From Lachnospiraceae bacterium C1.1 (GTDB lineage: Bacteria > Bacillota > Clostridia > Lachnospirales > Lachnospiraceae): 64,000 nt of DNA. The position numbers and the translations under genes were made by a program. A model generated the notes under the pieces. The model saw only the letters and a list, made by a program, of their open reading frames with translations. It ran no database searches and was not told the DNA's origin. The number at the start of each line of letters is the position of its first letter. Positions within the stretch are counted from its first letter, which is position 1. The stretch covers positions 1,809,501 through 1,873,500 of the forward strand of contig JAUISW010000001.1 of assembly GCA_030434875.1 (NCBI GenBank), read 5' to 3'. This document shows, in pieces, positions 31,358 to 40,390 of the stretch.

Positions 31358-32215
31358 TTAATTTGCGCCATTTGGAAAGAGAGCATCTACATACTCCTGA
31401 AATCCACCGTATGCGGTTCCGTTTCCCATTGGATGAAGGAACAACGTTGGCACAATATCATCATCTGCATCTACGAGAAGAGTATGGAAATGCGCATCAT
31501 CAGCAAGTGAAGCAGTTTTTTCATTATCATCCACAAGTATGTCTGCTCCGTTCTCAATACACCATTGATAACGTTCAGCTCCGGAATTTACCACATAAAA
31601 TCCCAGATAATTATCTGTATTGTTTATTGCACTAAGAATTTCTCCCTGGAGACGTCCTTCCTTACTGTTCTCATAGTCAACAGATATGATGCACCATTTG
31701 AATCCCCTGTCAACTATGTATTTAAGTGCATCTATTGCACCACTTCTGACTTCTCCCGAATCCGATTTATACAGTGTATAGTCTGTATCAAATGCAAATA
31801 TTGGTGTATCTGTTTCAAACGGAAGTGGGGCATTGTCATCTTTTACATCTTTTATTTCAAGTGCAGTCTCTTCATCTGTTGCACCCTCATATATATCCTC
31901 TTCATCTAAAGCCACAACACCATCATCAAGATCTTCCACAACAACTTCCTCATCAACTAATTCTTCTGAATCTTTCGTGCTTTCATTTGCGCTTAAAGAA
32001 TCCTTCTCTGAATTTTCAGATACAGAAACAGCTGCTTTTCCATCAGAAAGAGTTTCTGATGAAACAGATGCGGTATTTTGAGAGGCAGCTTCTTCACCAT
32101 TAACCCCTTTATCCGGCGAAACTGTTTTTTGTCCGCTTCCGGAAGAACATCCCACCATAGATATCATTATAAGTCCTAGTAAAAGAAGGGCTCTTCCTGT
32201 TCTTTTTCGAAACAT
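31358..32215 (-). CDS. Lipoprotein with extracytoplasmic HAD-like domain (paralogue 1)
   Basis: A signal peptide ends in a lipobox (I-S-M-V-G-C, Cys 23). An acidic Ser/Glu/Asp linker runs to about 130. The C-terminal domain starts F-A-F-D-T-D-Y-T-L-Y, which fits HAD motif I (DxDxT), followed by W-C-I-I-S (possible motif II), Y-L-G-F-Y-V-V-N and D-I-L-V-D-D-N (possible acidic motif IV), then F-L-H-P-M-G-N-G near the end. The gene at 43521 encodes the same layout. HAD enzymes are mostly cytoplasmic phosphatases; a surface-anchored form is unusual and the substrate is unknown. AGGGAG precedes the ATG. It is the last gene of a run with the PanE-like and Cys-cluster genes. Confidence 0.7.
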   Translation of the reverse strand: MFRKRTGRALLLLGLIMISMVGCSSGSGQKTVSPDKGVNGEEAASQNTASVSSETLSDGKAAVSVSENSEKDSLSANESTKDSEELVDEEVVVEDLDDGVVALDEEDIYEGATDEETALEIKDVKDDNAPLPFETDTPIFAFDTDYTLYKSDSGEVRSGAIDALKYIVDRGFKWCIISVDYENSKEGRLQGEILSAINNTDNYLGFYVVNSGAERYQWCIENGADILVDDNEKTASLADDAHFHTLLVDADDDIVPTLFLHPMGNGTAYGGFQEYVDALFPNGAN

Positions 32216-32238
32216 CTTTTTATCTCCCTATGATCTGT

Positions 32239-33159
32239 TTATTCGTAATCAAATTTACCGTCATTCTTCTCTTCCAGTGCTTTTATCGCATGGTAACAAA
32301 ATGTCGCATAAGGCACCGCTATATTGTATTTTTTACCCATCTCGATCATAGTTCCGCCAAACATTTCTACTTCAGTGTGTCTTTTATTATCAAGATCCTG
32401 GAGTGTTGAATATCTGGCTCTCTTATCCCTTCCGCTGAAAACTATACCCTTTCTGTCTGATATATCGACACCGTTTGCTGCGGCAACAGCTATAGCCTCC
32501 TCAACAAGTCTTTCGTATATAAAGTTCACATGTTCGCTGTCATCATAGGCACCCATTCCCACACCCAGGATTGCCTGCGGAAGGTTATTTCCCACATTAA
32601 GCGCAAACTTATACCATATCTGCTTAAGTATATCCTTGCAGGGATTTAGATGCATTCCTGTATCCTTAAAAAACTCTTCTATATCTTGCATTCTGGGCGT
32701 AAATTCTTCTGTATCCCTCTCTCCGTAATAAACACCCAAGGTTGTCTTAGGTTCAAATCTTATCGAGTTTCCATTTCTCTCTGACGCGATCTTTATTAAA
32801 GACCAGATGATATTTTTCCTAGGGATCACTGTAGATAAAATTTCTTCAGAATCAATTCCATTCATAGGGCAGATAACAACGGTGTTCTCTTTAACAATTG
32901 TTTTAACTTCATCAAGAATACCATCAAGAGCATTTTTCTTAACTGCAATAATCAAAAGATCAACTCCTGAAGCTTCTTCAGGACTTTTTACCGGAGGAAA
33001 ATAATTTTTATCATTTATTATTACCCCGTTTTTTTCAAGCCTCTCTTTTCTTTCTCCCTTTGCTATCAAACTGATACATTCAGGATTTTTCTCACAAAGT
33101 CCCCATATGAAATATGAGCCTACGGCTCCGGCACCTATCACAGCAGCATTTTTTATCAT
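32239..33159 (-). CDS. 2-dehydropantoate 2-reductase family protein (PanE/ApbA-like)
   Basis: This is an NADPH-dependent ketopantoate reductase type protein for pantothenate/CoA synthesis. The N-terminal Rossmann motif is G-A-G-A-V-G-S-Y-F; K-K-N-A-L in the middle and N-N-L-P-Q-A-I in the C-terminal helical domain match the family's active-site Lys and Asn blocks. Length 306 is typical. Several paralogues with other 2-keto acid substrates exist, so panE itself is not certain. AAGGAGA precedes the ATG, and it overlaps the upstream Cys-cluster gene by four bases. Confidence 0.82.
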   Translation of the reverse strand: MIKNAAVIGAGAVGSYFIWGLCEKNPECISLIAKGERKERLEKNGVIINDKNYFPPVKSPEEASGVDLLIIAVKKNALDGILDEVKTIVKENTVVICPMNGIDSEEILSTVIPRKNIIWSLIKIASERNGNSIRFEPKTTLGVYYGERDTEEFTPRMQDIEEFFKDTGMHLNPCKDILKQIWYKFALNVGNNLPQAILGVGMGAYDDSEHVNFIYERLVEEAIAVAAANGVDISDRKGIVFSGRDKRARYSTLQDLDNKRHTEVEMFGGTMIEMGKKYNIAVPYATFCYHAIKALEEKNDGKFDYE

Positions 33160-33683
33160 TTTTCTCTCCTTTTATCCGACTCTGCTTTTATATAATCATA
33201 AATCAGCGGATCTTTTAATAATTTTTCCCATGCCTTAAGGGTTGTTTCTATGAAATCATCATTCAGTTCCGTCTCCGAATCAATGAGCGGACATACATAC
33301 GGAAGCGGTGTATCATCATAAATAAGACTTAGTTCTCCATTTTCATTTATATCGGGAAGTAATGGAAATGTCCTGCATTGTATAGGTCTCTTCGCTCTCT
33401 TGCAATGCATTGGATCAGTACAGCTCAAAAAATAAACTATCCCCTTCCATGATTTCGGGAAATCATAATTTTCAGCTCTGTCTTCTGACCATTTCATCCA
33501 TGGATCTGTTCTGTCATGTACTTTTTCTTCTCCGGGAAGCAGGTAAATACCAACATCCTCACCATAAATATCCTGACAGCATACAGCTCCGCAGATTTTA
33601 CCGCAGTCAAAATCAACCGGAGAAACCTTATCAAGCATCTCATATATTTCTTCATAATCTTTTTTTGTCAATTTAGATTTCAC
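33156..33683 (-). CDS. YkgJ-like cysteine-cluster protein
   Basis: The start is GTG at 33683, preceded by AAGGAGAGGG. Cysteines occur as C-G-K-I-C-G-A-V-C-C near residue 27, C-T-D-P-M-H-C then I-Q-C-R-T-F-P-L in the middle, and P-Y-V-C-P-L later. This pattern resembles the Fe- or Zn-chelating YkgJ / UPF0153 group, of unknown function. The stop overlaps the start of the PanE-like gene (ATGA), so the two are coupled in translation. Confidence 0.65.
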   Translation of the reverse strand: MKSKLTKKDYEEIYEMLDKVSPVDFDCGKICGAVCCQDIYGEDVGIYLLPGEEKVHDRTDPWMKWSEDRAENYDFPKSWKGIVYFLSCTDPMHCKRAKRPIQCRTFPLLPDINENGELSLIYDDTPLPYVCPLIDSETELNDDFIETTLKAWEKLLKDPLIYDYIKAESDKRREK

Positions 33684-33859
33684 TTAATTCACCCTCTCCT
33701 TAAAAGTCAGTTATATGAATCCCCGTGACTTTATCCCTATGATACCATAATTGTTTTTAAAATAAAAATCTGCAAGCCCTATTCTATTTAACTTTTCTCA
33801 CCGATAGAATATAGAGACGTGTTTGTAGGAGAAATTCCGATCGGATTGGAGGTCCATTT

Positions 33860-34627
33860 ATGGAAGATAAGTCCAGGAAAATCGTTTTTATAATCAAAAA
33901 GCAGTCATTTCTTGTAAACACCATTATAGATAAACTCACAGAATCTGACTACAACGTGATAATAGCAGAAACTACAGTTTCTGACCTTAAGCAAAAGCTA
34001 ACTCTGACTGATCAGGTCATCTTTTACCTAGGTGATTTTATTTCTGAAATTAATGATGTAATGGTTTATTTAAGAGATCTCTGTATCGAAGAGGAAAAAT
34101 ATCTCTACCTTATAGGTTCAAAAGTTGAAATAGATGAAGCCAAAAAAGCTTTTTCTTCAGATGTTGTAACTCACGCATTTGAGCGTCCCATTAATGTTAA
34201 AGATCTGATCGGCACTATTTCCGATATCAGAAATGAATCAGAAAGAAGAAAAAGCATACTGGTCGTTGACGATGATGCTACTTTTCTTCGGGCTGTACAC
34301 AGCTGGCTTTCTGATACCTACAGGGTAACGATGGTAAGCTCCGGAATGAATGCCATAACTTATCTTGCAAAGCACACTCCTGACCTTATTTTATTAGATT
34401 ACGAAATGCCGGTAGCAAGCGGTCCCCAGATCCTTGAAATGATACGTAACGAAGCTACCACCAGCAATACTCCGGTCATTTTCCTTACAGGAAAGGGTGA
34501 TAAAGAAAGCGTTGTAAAAGTGCTTGCCCTAAAGCCCGATGGCTATCTCCTGAAAACTATGAAACCTTTCGAAATTCATAAAGCCGTTGATGACTTTTTT
34601 GAGGGAAGAAAAGGTAAATTTATCTGA
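33860..34627 (+). CDS. Response regulator with two receiver-like domains and no output domain
   Basis: The C-terminal half (about 132-250) is a complete receiver: V-V-D-D-D acidic pocket, phosphoacceptor D180 in L-I-L-L-D-Y-E-M-P, T in F-L-T-G, and K in L-K-T-M-K-P. The N-terminal half (1-125) has a similar alternating pattern, ending in H-A-F-E-R-P-I-N, but I find no phospho-Asp at the expected strand (V-I-F-Y-L-G-D-F), so it looks like a pseudo-receiver. No DNA-binding or enzymatic domain follows. GGAGG precedes the ATG. No kinase is adjacent, and the gene has its own terminators. Confidence 0.8.
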   Translation: MEDKSRKIVFIIKKQSFLVNTIIDKLTESDYNVIIAETTVSDLKQKLTLTDQVIFYLGDFISEINDVMVYLRDLCIEEEKYLYLIGSKVEIDEAKKAFSSDVVTHAFERPINVKDLIGTISDIRNESERRKSILVVDDDATFLRAVHSWLSDTYRVTMVSSGMNAITYLAKHTPDLILLDYEMPVASGPQILEMIRNEATTSNTPVIFLTGKGDKESVVKVLALKPDGYLLKTMKPFEIHKAVDDFFEGRKGKFI

Positions 34628-34644
34628 TCTCTATGTGTATTTTG

Positions 34645-34676
34645 TCAGGAATTCAAATAAACTTTTGGATTCCTGA
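34645..34676 (+). terminator. Terminator 1 after the receiver protein gene
   Basis: TCAGGAAT pairs with ATTCCTGA around a 16-base loop and is followed by six T residues, 18 bases after the stop codon. Confidence 0.75.
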
Positions 34677-34692
34677 TTTTTTATTTAAAAAC

Positions 34693-34733
34693 AAAATACC
34701 TCCAAGGATTTCCCCTATCCTTGAAGGTATTTT
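34693..34733 (+). terminator. Terminator 2, backup
   Basis: A stronger hairpin, AAAATACCT-CAAGGAT with ATCCTTG-AGGTATTTT (one mismatch), continues into T residues. The stem begins with A and ends with T, so it could work in both directions. Confidence 0.75.
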
Positions 34734-35181
34734 TGCTTTTTATATAACGTTCAATATACACCCCTCAGTGTCATTGAATCTCCCGCTGTCGGTTTTCCCC
34801 TTCACCCACAGCTGAAAAGTATAATAAAAACTACACCCTAATTACAAAGTGTATACTATCAATTTATCAGTAATAATTCAATATGTGCTTGCAACTGTGC
34901 TTGTTACAAATTAAAATATGTATAGAGAATAATGTATTTTTCAAGGTTTTTTGTCTTTTTTTAATACAATTTTCGAAGATTTCTGACATTGTATTTTTTT
35001 TAGTACAATAAATCAGTAGTTTAAGATATAGTTGTTTACATTTGCTAACAATGTTTTTAAAAAAATACATTTTTTTATTCGTTATATTCCAATATAATGT
35101 TAAACTATAAAATCATATTATCCTTATAAAATACATATTTCTGCAATTAATAAAGTAAAAACAAATCATTTGGAGGAAATA
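34734..35181. other. AT-rich intergenic leader of the HTH regulator gene
   Basis: I see no gene in these 450 bases. The stretch is very AT-rich from about 34900, with many T and A runs and a small palindrome around CGTTATATT-CC-AATATAATG near 35081-35100. It probably contains the promoter of the regulator gene, but no single promoter stands out. Confidence 0.4.
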
Positions 35182-36660
35182 ATGTCAATTCTTGGTGACA
35201 AATTAAATCAATATATCGAAGAAAGCGGTTACTCTGTAAATAAGCTTGCAACACTTTCAGGTGTCAACCGTACTTCAATAGTCAGGATGATCAATGCAAA
35301 CCGTCTTCCTGAGCAGCACAATATAGAAAAACTGCTTCCATACCTTAAGCTGACTAACGATCAGAAAGAAGGTCTATGGAAAACCTATGAAATAACCTCC
35401 TCCGGTGAATCCCTATATGAGCGACGTCAGTATATGCTTAAGATGATGCGCGGAGTCTACAGTCCCGGCTTTAGTGAAAAAGTTATACAACCTAATAAAC
35501 CCGATCTGGATATTCCCTATCCGGATACAGGCAAATTGAAGGATTACAGTATCCTTCACGGAAGATATGAAGTAGCACACAGGCTTGTTCTTACCATACT
35601 TACGCAACCTGATAATGATGTATGCGTATTTGCTCCTTTTACAAATGATTTTATTTCGGATTTTTTTAAGCATTTTACTCTGAAGAATTCAAAGTCTCTG
35701 CATATACGCCATATGACTCATTTTATAAAGAATCCATGCAAGGAGAACCATATAAACTATAATCTCTCGATTTTAGCTCATATTCTTCCTCTTTCATTTA
35801 CCAGCAACATTGACTACGATGTCTACTTTACATATGTAACAGCTCCTCTTACACCGCAGTCACAGATAATGTATCCTTATTACCTTATCATAGGAAATTG
35901 CCTGATACTTATCTCACTTGATTTTGACAGTGCGATTTTTATTTATTCACAGGAAATGATAGATGAATACCGCAAAAACTTTAATTCCATTATCAATGAA
36001 GCTGAGCGTCTGGTTCATTCAACTTCAAATATCAAAAGACTTTCGGAGTATTTTCCGCCAACTAATATAAAGCGTTCGGGCTTCTGTAAATTTGGCTCAC
36101 AGCCCTGGCTCTTCAGTCTTTTTGAAATCGATGATGTTATTGATAATCTTCATATTTCAGATGATCTGCGTAAACTTATTATAGAAACCGCTAAAATGCA
36201 TGCAGACAGCGGTAAAAAAATAGAGTCACATATCAGCTTCTTTTCAGAGAACGGACTTAGACTTTTTGCTACAGATGGAATTATAATGAACTTTCCTAAG
36301 GATGTAATTCCTCATTTCAACAAAAATATGAGGATCAAGGCCTTGCAAAGGCTAAAAGAAGACTGCTGTCGTCATGGTTATATCATACGTGCAATAAATG
36401 AACAGGCATTTCCGCTGAATCCACATTTAAGTATTCAGGTTACTCAGGAAAACAGGCTTGCGGTTTCCCTGATCGATCACGAAAAGGAAGAATTCAAAGT
36501 TTTTTATATGAATGAGCCGACGCTTATGGACGCCTTTGTAGATTTCCTTGAATATTGTGCCACAAGCCCGTTCCTTTGCTCTGACCTTGCTTATTCAGAA
36601 GACAGAACCTTAGAAATCATTGATGAATGTATAGAATTAGTAAAAAAGCCTTCAAAATAA
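35182..36660 (+). CDS. Large XRE-type HTH protein of unknown family
   Basis: The start is the ATG at 35182, seven bases after TTGGAGG. Residues about 1-60 form a helix-turn-helix of the Cro/XRE kind (Y-S-V-N-K-L-A-T-L-S-G-V-N-R-T-S-I-V-R-M-I-N). The remaining 430 residues have no motif I recognise, no membrane segment and no signal peptide. The pattern (short HTH, long unknown C-terminus) fits a transcription regulator with a large sensing or oligomerisation domain. It has long AT-rich upstream DNA and its own terminator. Target genes are unknown. Confidence 0.6.
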   Translation: MSILGDKLNQYIEESGYSVNKLATLSGVNRTSIVRMINANRLPEQHNIEKLLPYLKLTNDQKEGLWKTYEITSSGESLYERRQYMLKMMRGVYSPGFSEKVIQPNKPDLDIPYPDTGKLKDYSILHGRYEVAHRLVLTILTQPDNDVCVFAPFTNDFISDFFKHFTLKNSKSLHIRHMTHFIKNPCKENHINYNLSILAHILPLSFTSNIDYDVYFTYVTAPLTPQSQIMYPYYLIIGNCLILISLDFDSAIFIYSQEMIDEYRKNFNSIINEAERLVHSTSNIKRLSEYFPPTNIKRSGFCKFGSQPWLFSLFEIDDVIDNLHISDDLRKLIIETAKMHADSGKKIESHISFFSENGLRLFATDGIIMNFPKDVIPHFNKNMRIKALQRLKEDCCRHGYIIRAINEQAFPLNPHLSIQVTQENRLAVSLIDHEKEEFKVFYMNEPTLMDAFVDFLEYCATSPFLCSDLAYSEDRTLEIIDECIELVKKPSK

Positions 36661-36663
36661 AAT

Positions 36664-36696
36664 TTTGGCAGAGAAAGATTATTTTTCTCTGCCAAA
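36664..36696. terminator. Bidirectional terminator between the regulator and GH13 genes
   Basis: A perfect 13-bp stem TTTGGCAGAGAAA/TTTCTCTGCCAAA (36664-36676, 36684-36696) lies between converging genes, with T-rich DNA on the plus side. Confidence 0.8.
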
Positions 36697-36702
36697 GTCT
36701 TT

Positions 36703-38268
36703 TTAAATCTTAATGAAATTTACACTTGCTCCGGGAACCTCTATTATTCCTTCCCCACGTCTAAGACTTCCACCATGACGATATATTGTTTTACATTTTT
36801 CAGGAAGTGAGAAATCAAGTTCAACCGTTTTATCAGATGGATTAAGGAACACTAATATACTTCCTTCTTCTTCTGAAGAGCGTTCATAAACAAGAGGGTA
36901 GCTATGCTTCTCACAATGAAGGAGCTTAAATGCGCTTCTGTTGTGAAGAGCCGGATGTTCTGCTCTCACCCTTGTAAGCTCCATAACTGTAGAAAGAAGT
37001 GAATCTTCATCCTTCATTTCATCCTCAACTGTCGGTCTGTCTTCCGACGGATCAAGCATTATATAGAGATCTTCTGCCGGTGCTGTTGAAAATCCGGCAT
37101 TAGTAGAATGATTCCACTGCATGGGACTTCTCGAACCGGTTCTCTCATATCCACCCTCTACAGACTTGATTCCATCAAGATACTTCATTCCTATCTCATC
37201 GCCATAGTAAATAAAAGGGACTCCAGGCATGGATAAAAGAAAAGCAAAAGCTATCTTCATTTCTTCCATATCCAGTTTATGTGCAAGTCTTACCATGTCG
37301 TGATTTCCGGAAGGTATGCATATGAGTCCGTCACCCTTATCTGAAAGATGTTTGTTTCTCATATATTTTTCAAAAAATGCGTGTGCATCTCCCTTCCCTT
37401 CCCTACTGAAATAAGGATGATCCACCCTGAAAAGATCCAGGTAATTTGAAGGTCCAAAATGAAGAAGAAAATCCATGTGAAAACCACCTGCCAGAGATTT
37501 ATCCGGCTGCCCCCATTCTGAAACCATAACTGCCTCAGGATATTCCCTGTCCAGAAATTCTCTGAAATCCTGCCATAATTTAATGGTTGCGCTCTGATCA
37601 TCATCATTTTTCACGAGAGACATGGCCATATCCACTCTGAAACCATCACAGCCCATATCAAGCCAGAAGCGCATGATGTTCTTTAATTCTTCCCTGGTCT
37701 CCATAGGTCCCTGCGCATCTACACTCTGCTGCCAGGGCTCATCAGTCCTCGCAAATCCATAGTTAAGAGCCGGCTGTGCCGTAAAGAAATTGACTGCTGC
37801 TGCCCCGTTTCTCTCACTACCGCCTCTAATATAACCTGTAATGTTAGTGACCTTCTGTTCAGGCTCTGTCCAGATATTATCTGTCCAAATATATCTGTCT
37901 GTATATTTATTTTTCTCTGCTTTAGAAGATTCCTTAAACCATTTGCATTCCGAAGATGTATGACCCGGAACAAGATCTAAGAGTACATGCATTCCTCTTC
38001 TATGAGCCTCTCTGAACACCAGTCTCATATCCTCATTTGTTCCATATCTCGGAGCAACCCTGTAATAATCACGTACATCATAACCGGCATCAACAAATGG
38101 AGAATCAAATGCCGGATTTATCCATATCGCATTACATCCCAAATCCAGAATATAGTCAAGTTTCTTGATAATTCCTCTTAGATCACCTATTCCGTCAGAA
38201 TTACTATCACAGAACGATTGCGGGTAAATCTCATAAAAAATTGCGTCATCCAGCCATTCATGTGCCAT
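36703..38268 (-). CDS. GH13 alpha-glucosidase-like enzyme
   Basis: This is a cytoplasmic glycoside hydrolase of the alpha-amylase family with no signal peptide. It opens with F-Y-E-I-Y-P-Q-S-F-C-D-S-N-S-D-G-I-G-D-L. The three catalytic acids are in D-G-F-R-V-D-M-A (nucleophile), V-M-S-E-W-G (acid/base) and G-N-H-D-M-V-R (third Asp). A small beta C-terminal domain follows. The layout fits oligo-1,6-glucosidase / trehalose-6-P hydrolase-like members that split short malto- or isomalto-oligosaccharides. GGGAGG precedes the ATG, which lies four bases after the rarA stop, so it is the third gene of the DUF4250-rarA unit. Confidence 0.85.
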   Translation of the reverse strand: MAHEWLDDAIFYEIYPQSFCDSNSDGIGDLRGIIKKLDYILDLGCNAIWINPAFDSPFVDAGYDVRDYYRVAPRYGTNEDMRLVFREAHRRGMHVLLDLVPGHTSSECKWFKESSKAEKNKYTDRYIWTDNIWTEPEQKVTNITGYIRGGSERNGAAAVNFFTAQPALNYGFARTDEPWQQSVDAQGPMETREELKNIMRFWLDMGCDGFRVDMAMSLVKNDDDQSATIKLWQDFREFLDREYPEAVMVSEWGQPDKSLAGGFHMDFLLHFGPSNYLDLFRVDHPYFSREGKGDAHAFFEKYMRNKHLSDKGDGLICIPSGNHDMVRLAHKLDMEEMKIAFAFLLSMPGVPFIYYGDEIGMKYLDGIKSVEGGYERTGSRSPMQWNHSTNAGFSTAPAEDLYIMLDPSEDRPTVEDEMKDEDSLLSTVMELTRVRAEHPALHNRSAFKLLHCEKHSYPLVYERSSEEEGSILVFLNPSDKTVELDFSLPEKCKTIYRHGGSLRRGEGIIEVPGASVNFIKI

Positions 38269-38272
38269 TTTT

Positions 38273-39613
38273 TTATCCTCCCTGATTTTCCTCTGCTGAT
38301 TTCCTTAAATTTTTCATGTGTTCACGTATTTTTTTCTCATAGCCCATTCCTGTCGGTGAATAGAATTCTTTTCCATCCAGTTCATAGGGCATGTATTGCT
38401 GTTTTACATAGTGATTTGGATAACTATGGGCATATTTATAGCCAACTCCATGTCCAAGCTTTTCTGCACTTTTGTAATGTGCATCCTGCAGGTGCGAAGG
38501 TATCGTGATCCTTTCTGTTTGCTGTTCTGTACGAAGTGCATCATCAATTGCCATATATGCTGCATTGCTTTTAGGCGCAGTCGCAATATATGTCACGGCC
38601 TGCGAAAGAATTATCCTCGCTTCCGGCATTCCTATTCTTTCTATTGCCAGAAAGGCTGCAACTGCGACCTGAAGAGCCTGCGGATCGGCATTTCCGACAT
38701 CCTCCGATGCACATATCACCATTCTACGGGCTATAAATTTAATATCCTCTCCGGCATTCAGCATTTTTGCGAGATAAAAAACTGCAGCATCCGGATCTGA
38801 TCCTCTCATACTTTTTATAAAAGCAGAAATAGTATCGTAATGATTATCTCCGTCCATGTCATATCTTACGACTTTTTTCTGAATGCATTCTGAAGCTGTC
38901 TCCAGATCAATATGTATCTTACCGTCTTCTGCCTTTTCTGTTGTCATTACTGCAAGCTCTATTGCATTTAGTGCAGATCGCGCATCTCCATTGGATATAT
39001 CTGCAAGAAAATCCAAAGCATCCGAATCTATTTCTGCATTATAGGCTCCAAGACCCTTTTCCTTATCTGTGAGTGCCCTGCTGATAAGATTTCTTATATT
39101 CTCAACCGTAAGAGGTTTTAGTTCAAATATGACCGAACGTGAGATCAAAGCCCCGTTTACCTCAAAAAAGGGATTTTCTGTTGTTGCACCAATCAGTATC
39201 ACTGTTCCATCTTCTACAAAAGGCAAAAGATAGTCCTGCTGGCCTTTATTAAATCTGTGTATCTCATCTATAAAAAGTATTGTTTTCTTAGAATACATGC
39301 CACGGTTTTGCTTTGCAGCTTCAACAACACCTTCCATATCTTTTTTCCCGGCAACAGTTGCATTAAGCTGAACGAATTCTGCTTTTGTCGTATTTGCTAT
39401 TACTTTGGCAATCGTCGTCTTACCTGTCCCTGGAGGTCCATAAAGTATAATTGACGAAAGTTTATCCGCTTTTATCGCACGGTAGAGCATCTTATCCTTG
39501 CCAACGATATGTTCCTGTCCAACTATTTCATCAAGTGTGGAGGGTCTCATTCTCGCAGCAAGCGGTGACTCCTTTTCCATGCTGTTCTGTCTCATAAAAT
39601 CAAAAATATCCAT
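38273..39613 (-). CDS. rarA: Replication-associated recombination protein A (RarA/MgsA AAA ATPase)
   Basis: RarA is a clamp-loader-like AAA+ ATPase that acts at stalled replication forks. R-P-S-T-L-D-E-I-V-G-Q-E-H-I, Walker A G-P-P-G-T-G-K-T-T, Walker B L-F-I-D-E-I-H-R-F and sensor I I-G-A-T-T-E-N-P are all present. The C-terminal MgsA domain ends with H-P-x-G pattern and Y-Y-x-P-T-G. Length 446 is normal. Its ATG overlaps the stop of the small DUF4250-like gene by one base (TAATG). Confidence 0.94.
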   Translation of the reverse strand: MDIFDFMRQNSMEKESPLAARMRPSTLDEIVGQEHIVGKDKMLYRAIKADKLSSIILYGPPGTGKTTIAKVIANTTKAEFVQLNATVAGKKDMEGVVEAAKQNRGMYSKKTILFIDEIHRFNKGQQDYLLPFVEDGTVILIGATTENPFFEVNGALISRSVIFELKPLTVENIRNLISRALTDKEKGLGAYNAEIDSDALDFLADISNGDARSALNAIELAVMTTEKAEDGKIHIDLETASECIQKKVVRYDMDGDNHYDTISAFIKSMRGSDPDAAVFYLAKMLNAGEDIKFIARRMVICASEDVGNADPQALQVAVAAFLAIERIGMPEARIILSQAVTYIATAPKSNAAYMAIDDALRTEQQTERITIPSHLQDAHYKSAEKLGHGVGYKYAHSYPNHYVKQQYMPYELDGKEFYSPTGMGYEKKIREHMKNLRKSAEENQGG

Positions 39614-39789
39614 TATTTGAAAGCATTCCTGTTCTCATCATAAAAATAGTTTATCCCTGCAAGCTTTTTCTCAAGCTCTGTTCTGTCAAGATTCATTGCC
39701 TTGCAAAGTGAGTCAAGAGAAGAATATTTATCTCTGAGCTCTGTATTTAATACGCTCATTAACATTACTGGATCTGATGGTAAATTCAT
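39613..39789 (-). CDS. DUF4250-like small protein, 58 residues
   Basis: The ATG at 39789 is preceded by GAGGAGA and opens M-N-L-P-S-D-P-V-M-L-M-S-V-L-N-T, then R-D-K-Y-S-S-L-D-S-L-C-K and Y-F-Y-D-E-N-R-N-A-F at the end. This pattern matches DUF4250, a small conserved Clostridia protein family of unknown function. The helical middle resembles a small DNA-binding fold, but that is a guess. It overlaps rarA by one base and starts the run DUF4250-rarA-GH13. Confidence 0.8.
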   Translation of the reverse strand: MNLPSDPVMLMSVLNTELRDKYSSLDSLCKAMNLDRTELEKKLAGINYFYDENRNAFK

Positions 39790-39850
39790 AATCTATGTCT
39801 CCTCATAAAAACATTTTTAACATCATCTACATAATACCACAAAACAAAAA

Positions 39851-39878
39851 GAAGATGGCAAAAAGCTTTGCCATCTTC
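39851..39878 (-). terminator. Terminator of the SecDF / small exporter unit
   Basis: A perfect 12-bp stem GAAGATGGCAAA/TTTGCCATCTTC with a four-base loop is followed on the minus strand by TTTTTGTTTT. Confidence 0.9.
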
Positions 39879-39888
39879 CAAAATATGA

Positions 39889-40389
39889 TCAACCGAATAA
39901 AAATGCTGTCTGACCGGCAGCAACAGTGCCTATGGCATTGAATGCGCCAAGTGAGATTGTTCCGATTATCACACCTGCAAGCAACACTCCTGAGAGAACT
40001 GCTGCAGTACTTTTTTTGAAATCCATATCCAGAAAGCTTGCTGCAAGCATCCCTGTCCATGCTCCGGTTCCCGGAAGCGGAATTCCTACGAACAATGCAA
40101 GCCCTATATAAGCTCCATGTCCGCCGGACTTAAGCTTCTTACCGGCCTTTTCGCCTTTTTCAAGGCAAAATCTGAAAAAACCACCTATAACTTTTTTATC
40201 TTTTCCCCATTCCAGAATTCTTCTTGCAAAGAGATAAATAAAGGGAACAGGTATCATATTGCCTATTACACATATTATGAGTGCCTGGAGTGTAGGTATT
40301 CCAAATCCTATAGCATAAGGAAGTGCACCTCTCAGCTCTATTATAGGCACCATTGAAATTAAAAAGGTAGTTATATACTTAAAAAACAT
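39889..40389 (-). CDS. Putative small multidrug export protein (Sm_multidrug_ex family)
   Basis: This is a 166-residue membrane protein with about four helices. E-L-R-G-A-L-P-Y-A-I near the N-terminus and G-I-P-L-P-G-T-G-A-W-T-G in the middle are hallmarks of the family. The function is not established; the family name comes from weak homology. Its ATG lies one base after the SecDF stop (TAATATG), so it is coupled to secDF. Confidence 0.8.
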   Translation of the reverse strand: MFFKYITTFLISMVPIIELRGALPYAIGFGIPTLQALIICVIGNMIPVPFIYLFARRILEWGKDKKVIGGFFRFCLEKGEKAGKKLKSGGHGAYIGLALFVGIPLPGTGAWTGMLAASFLDMDFKKSTAAVLSGVLLAGVIIGTISLGAFNAIGTVAAGQTAFLFG

Positions 40390-40390
40390 A

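Noticed and set aside
33795..33812. Sigma-28-like CCGATA element before the receiver gene
   Set aside because: No TAAA-type -35 at the required distance of about 15 bases.
34867..35070. 67-codon minus-strand frame in AT-rich DNA
   Set aside because: Composition follows the local A/T runs, there is no ribosome site, and it points against the neighbouring terminators.
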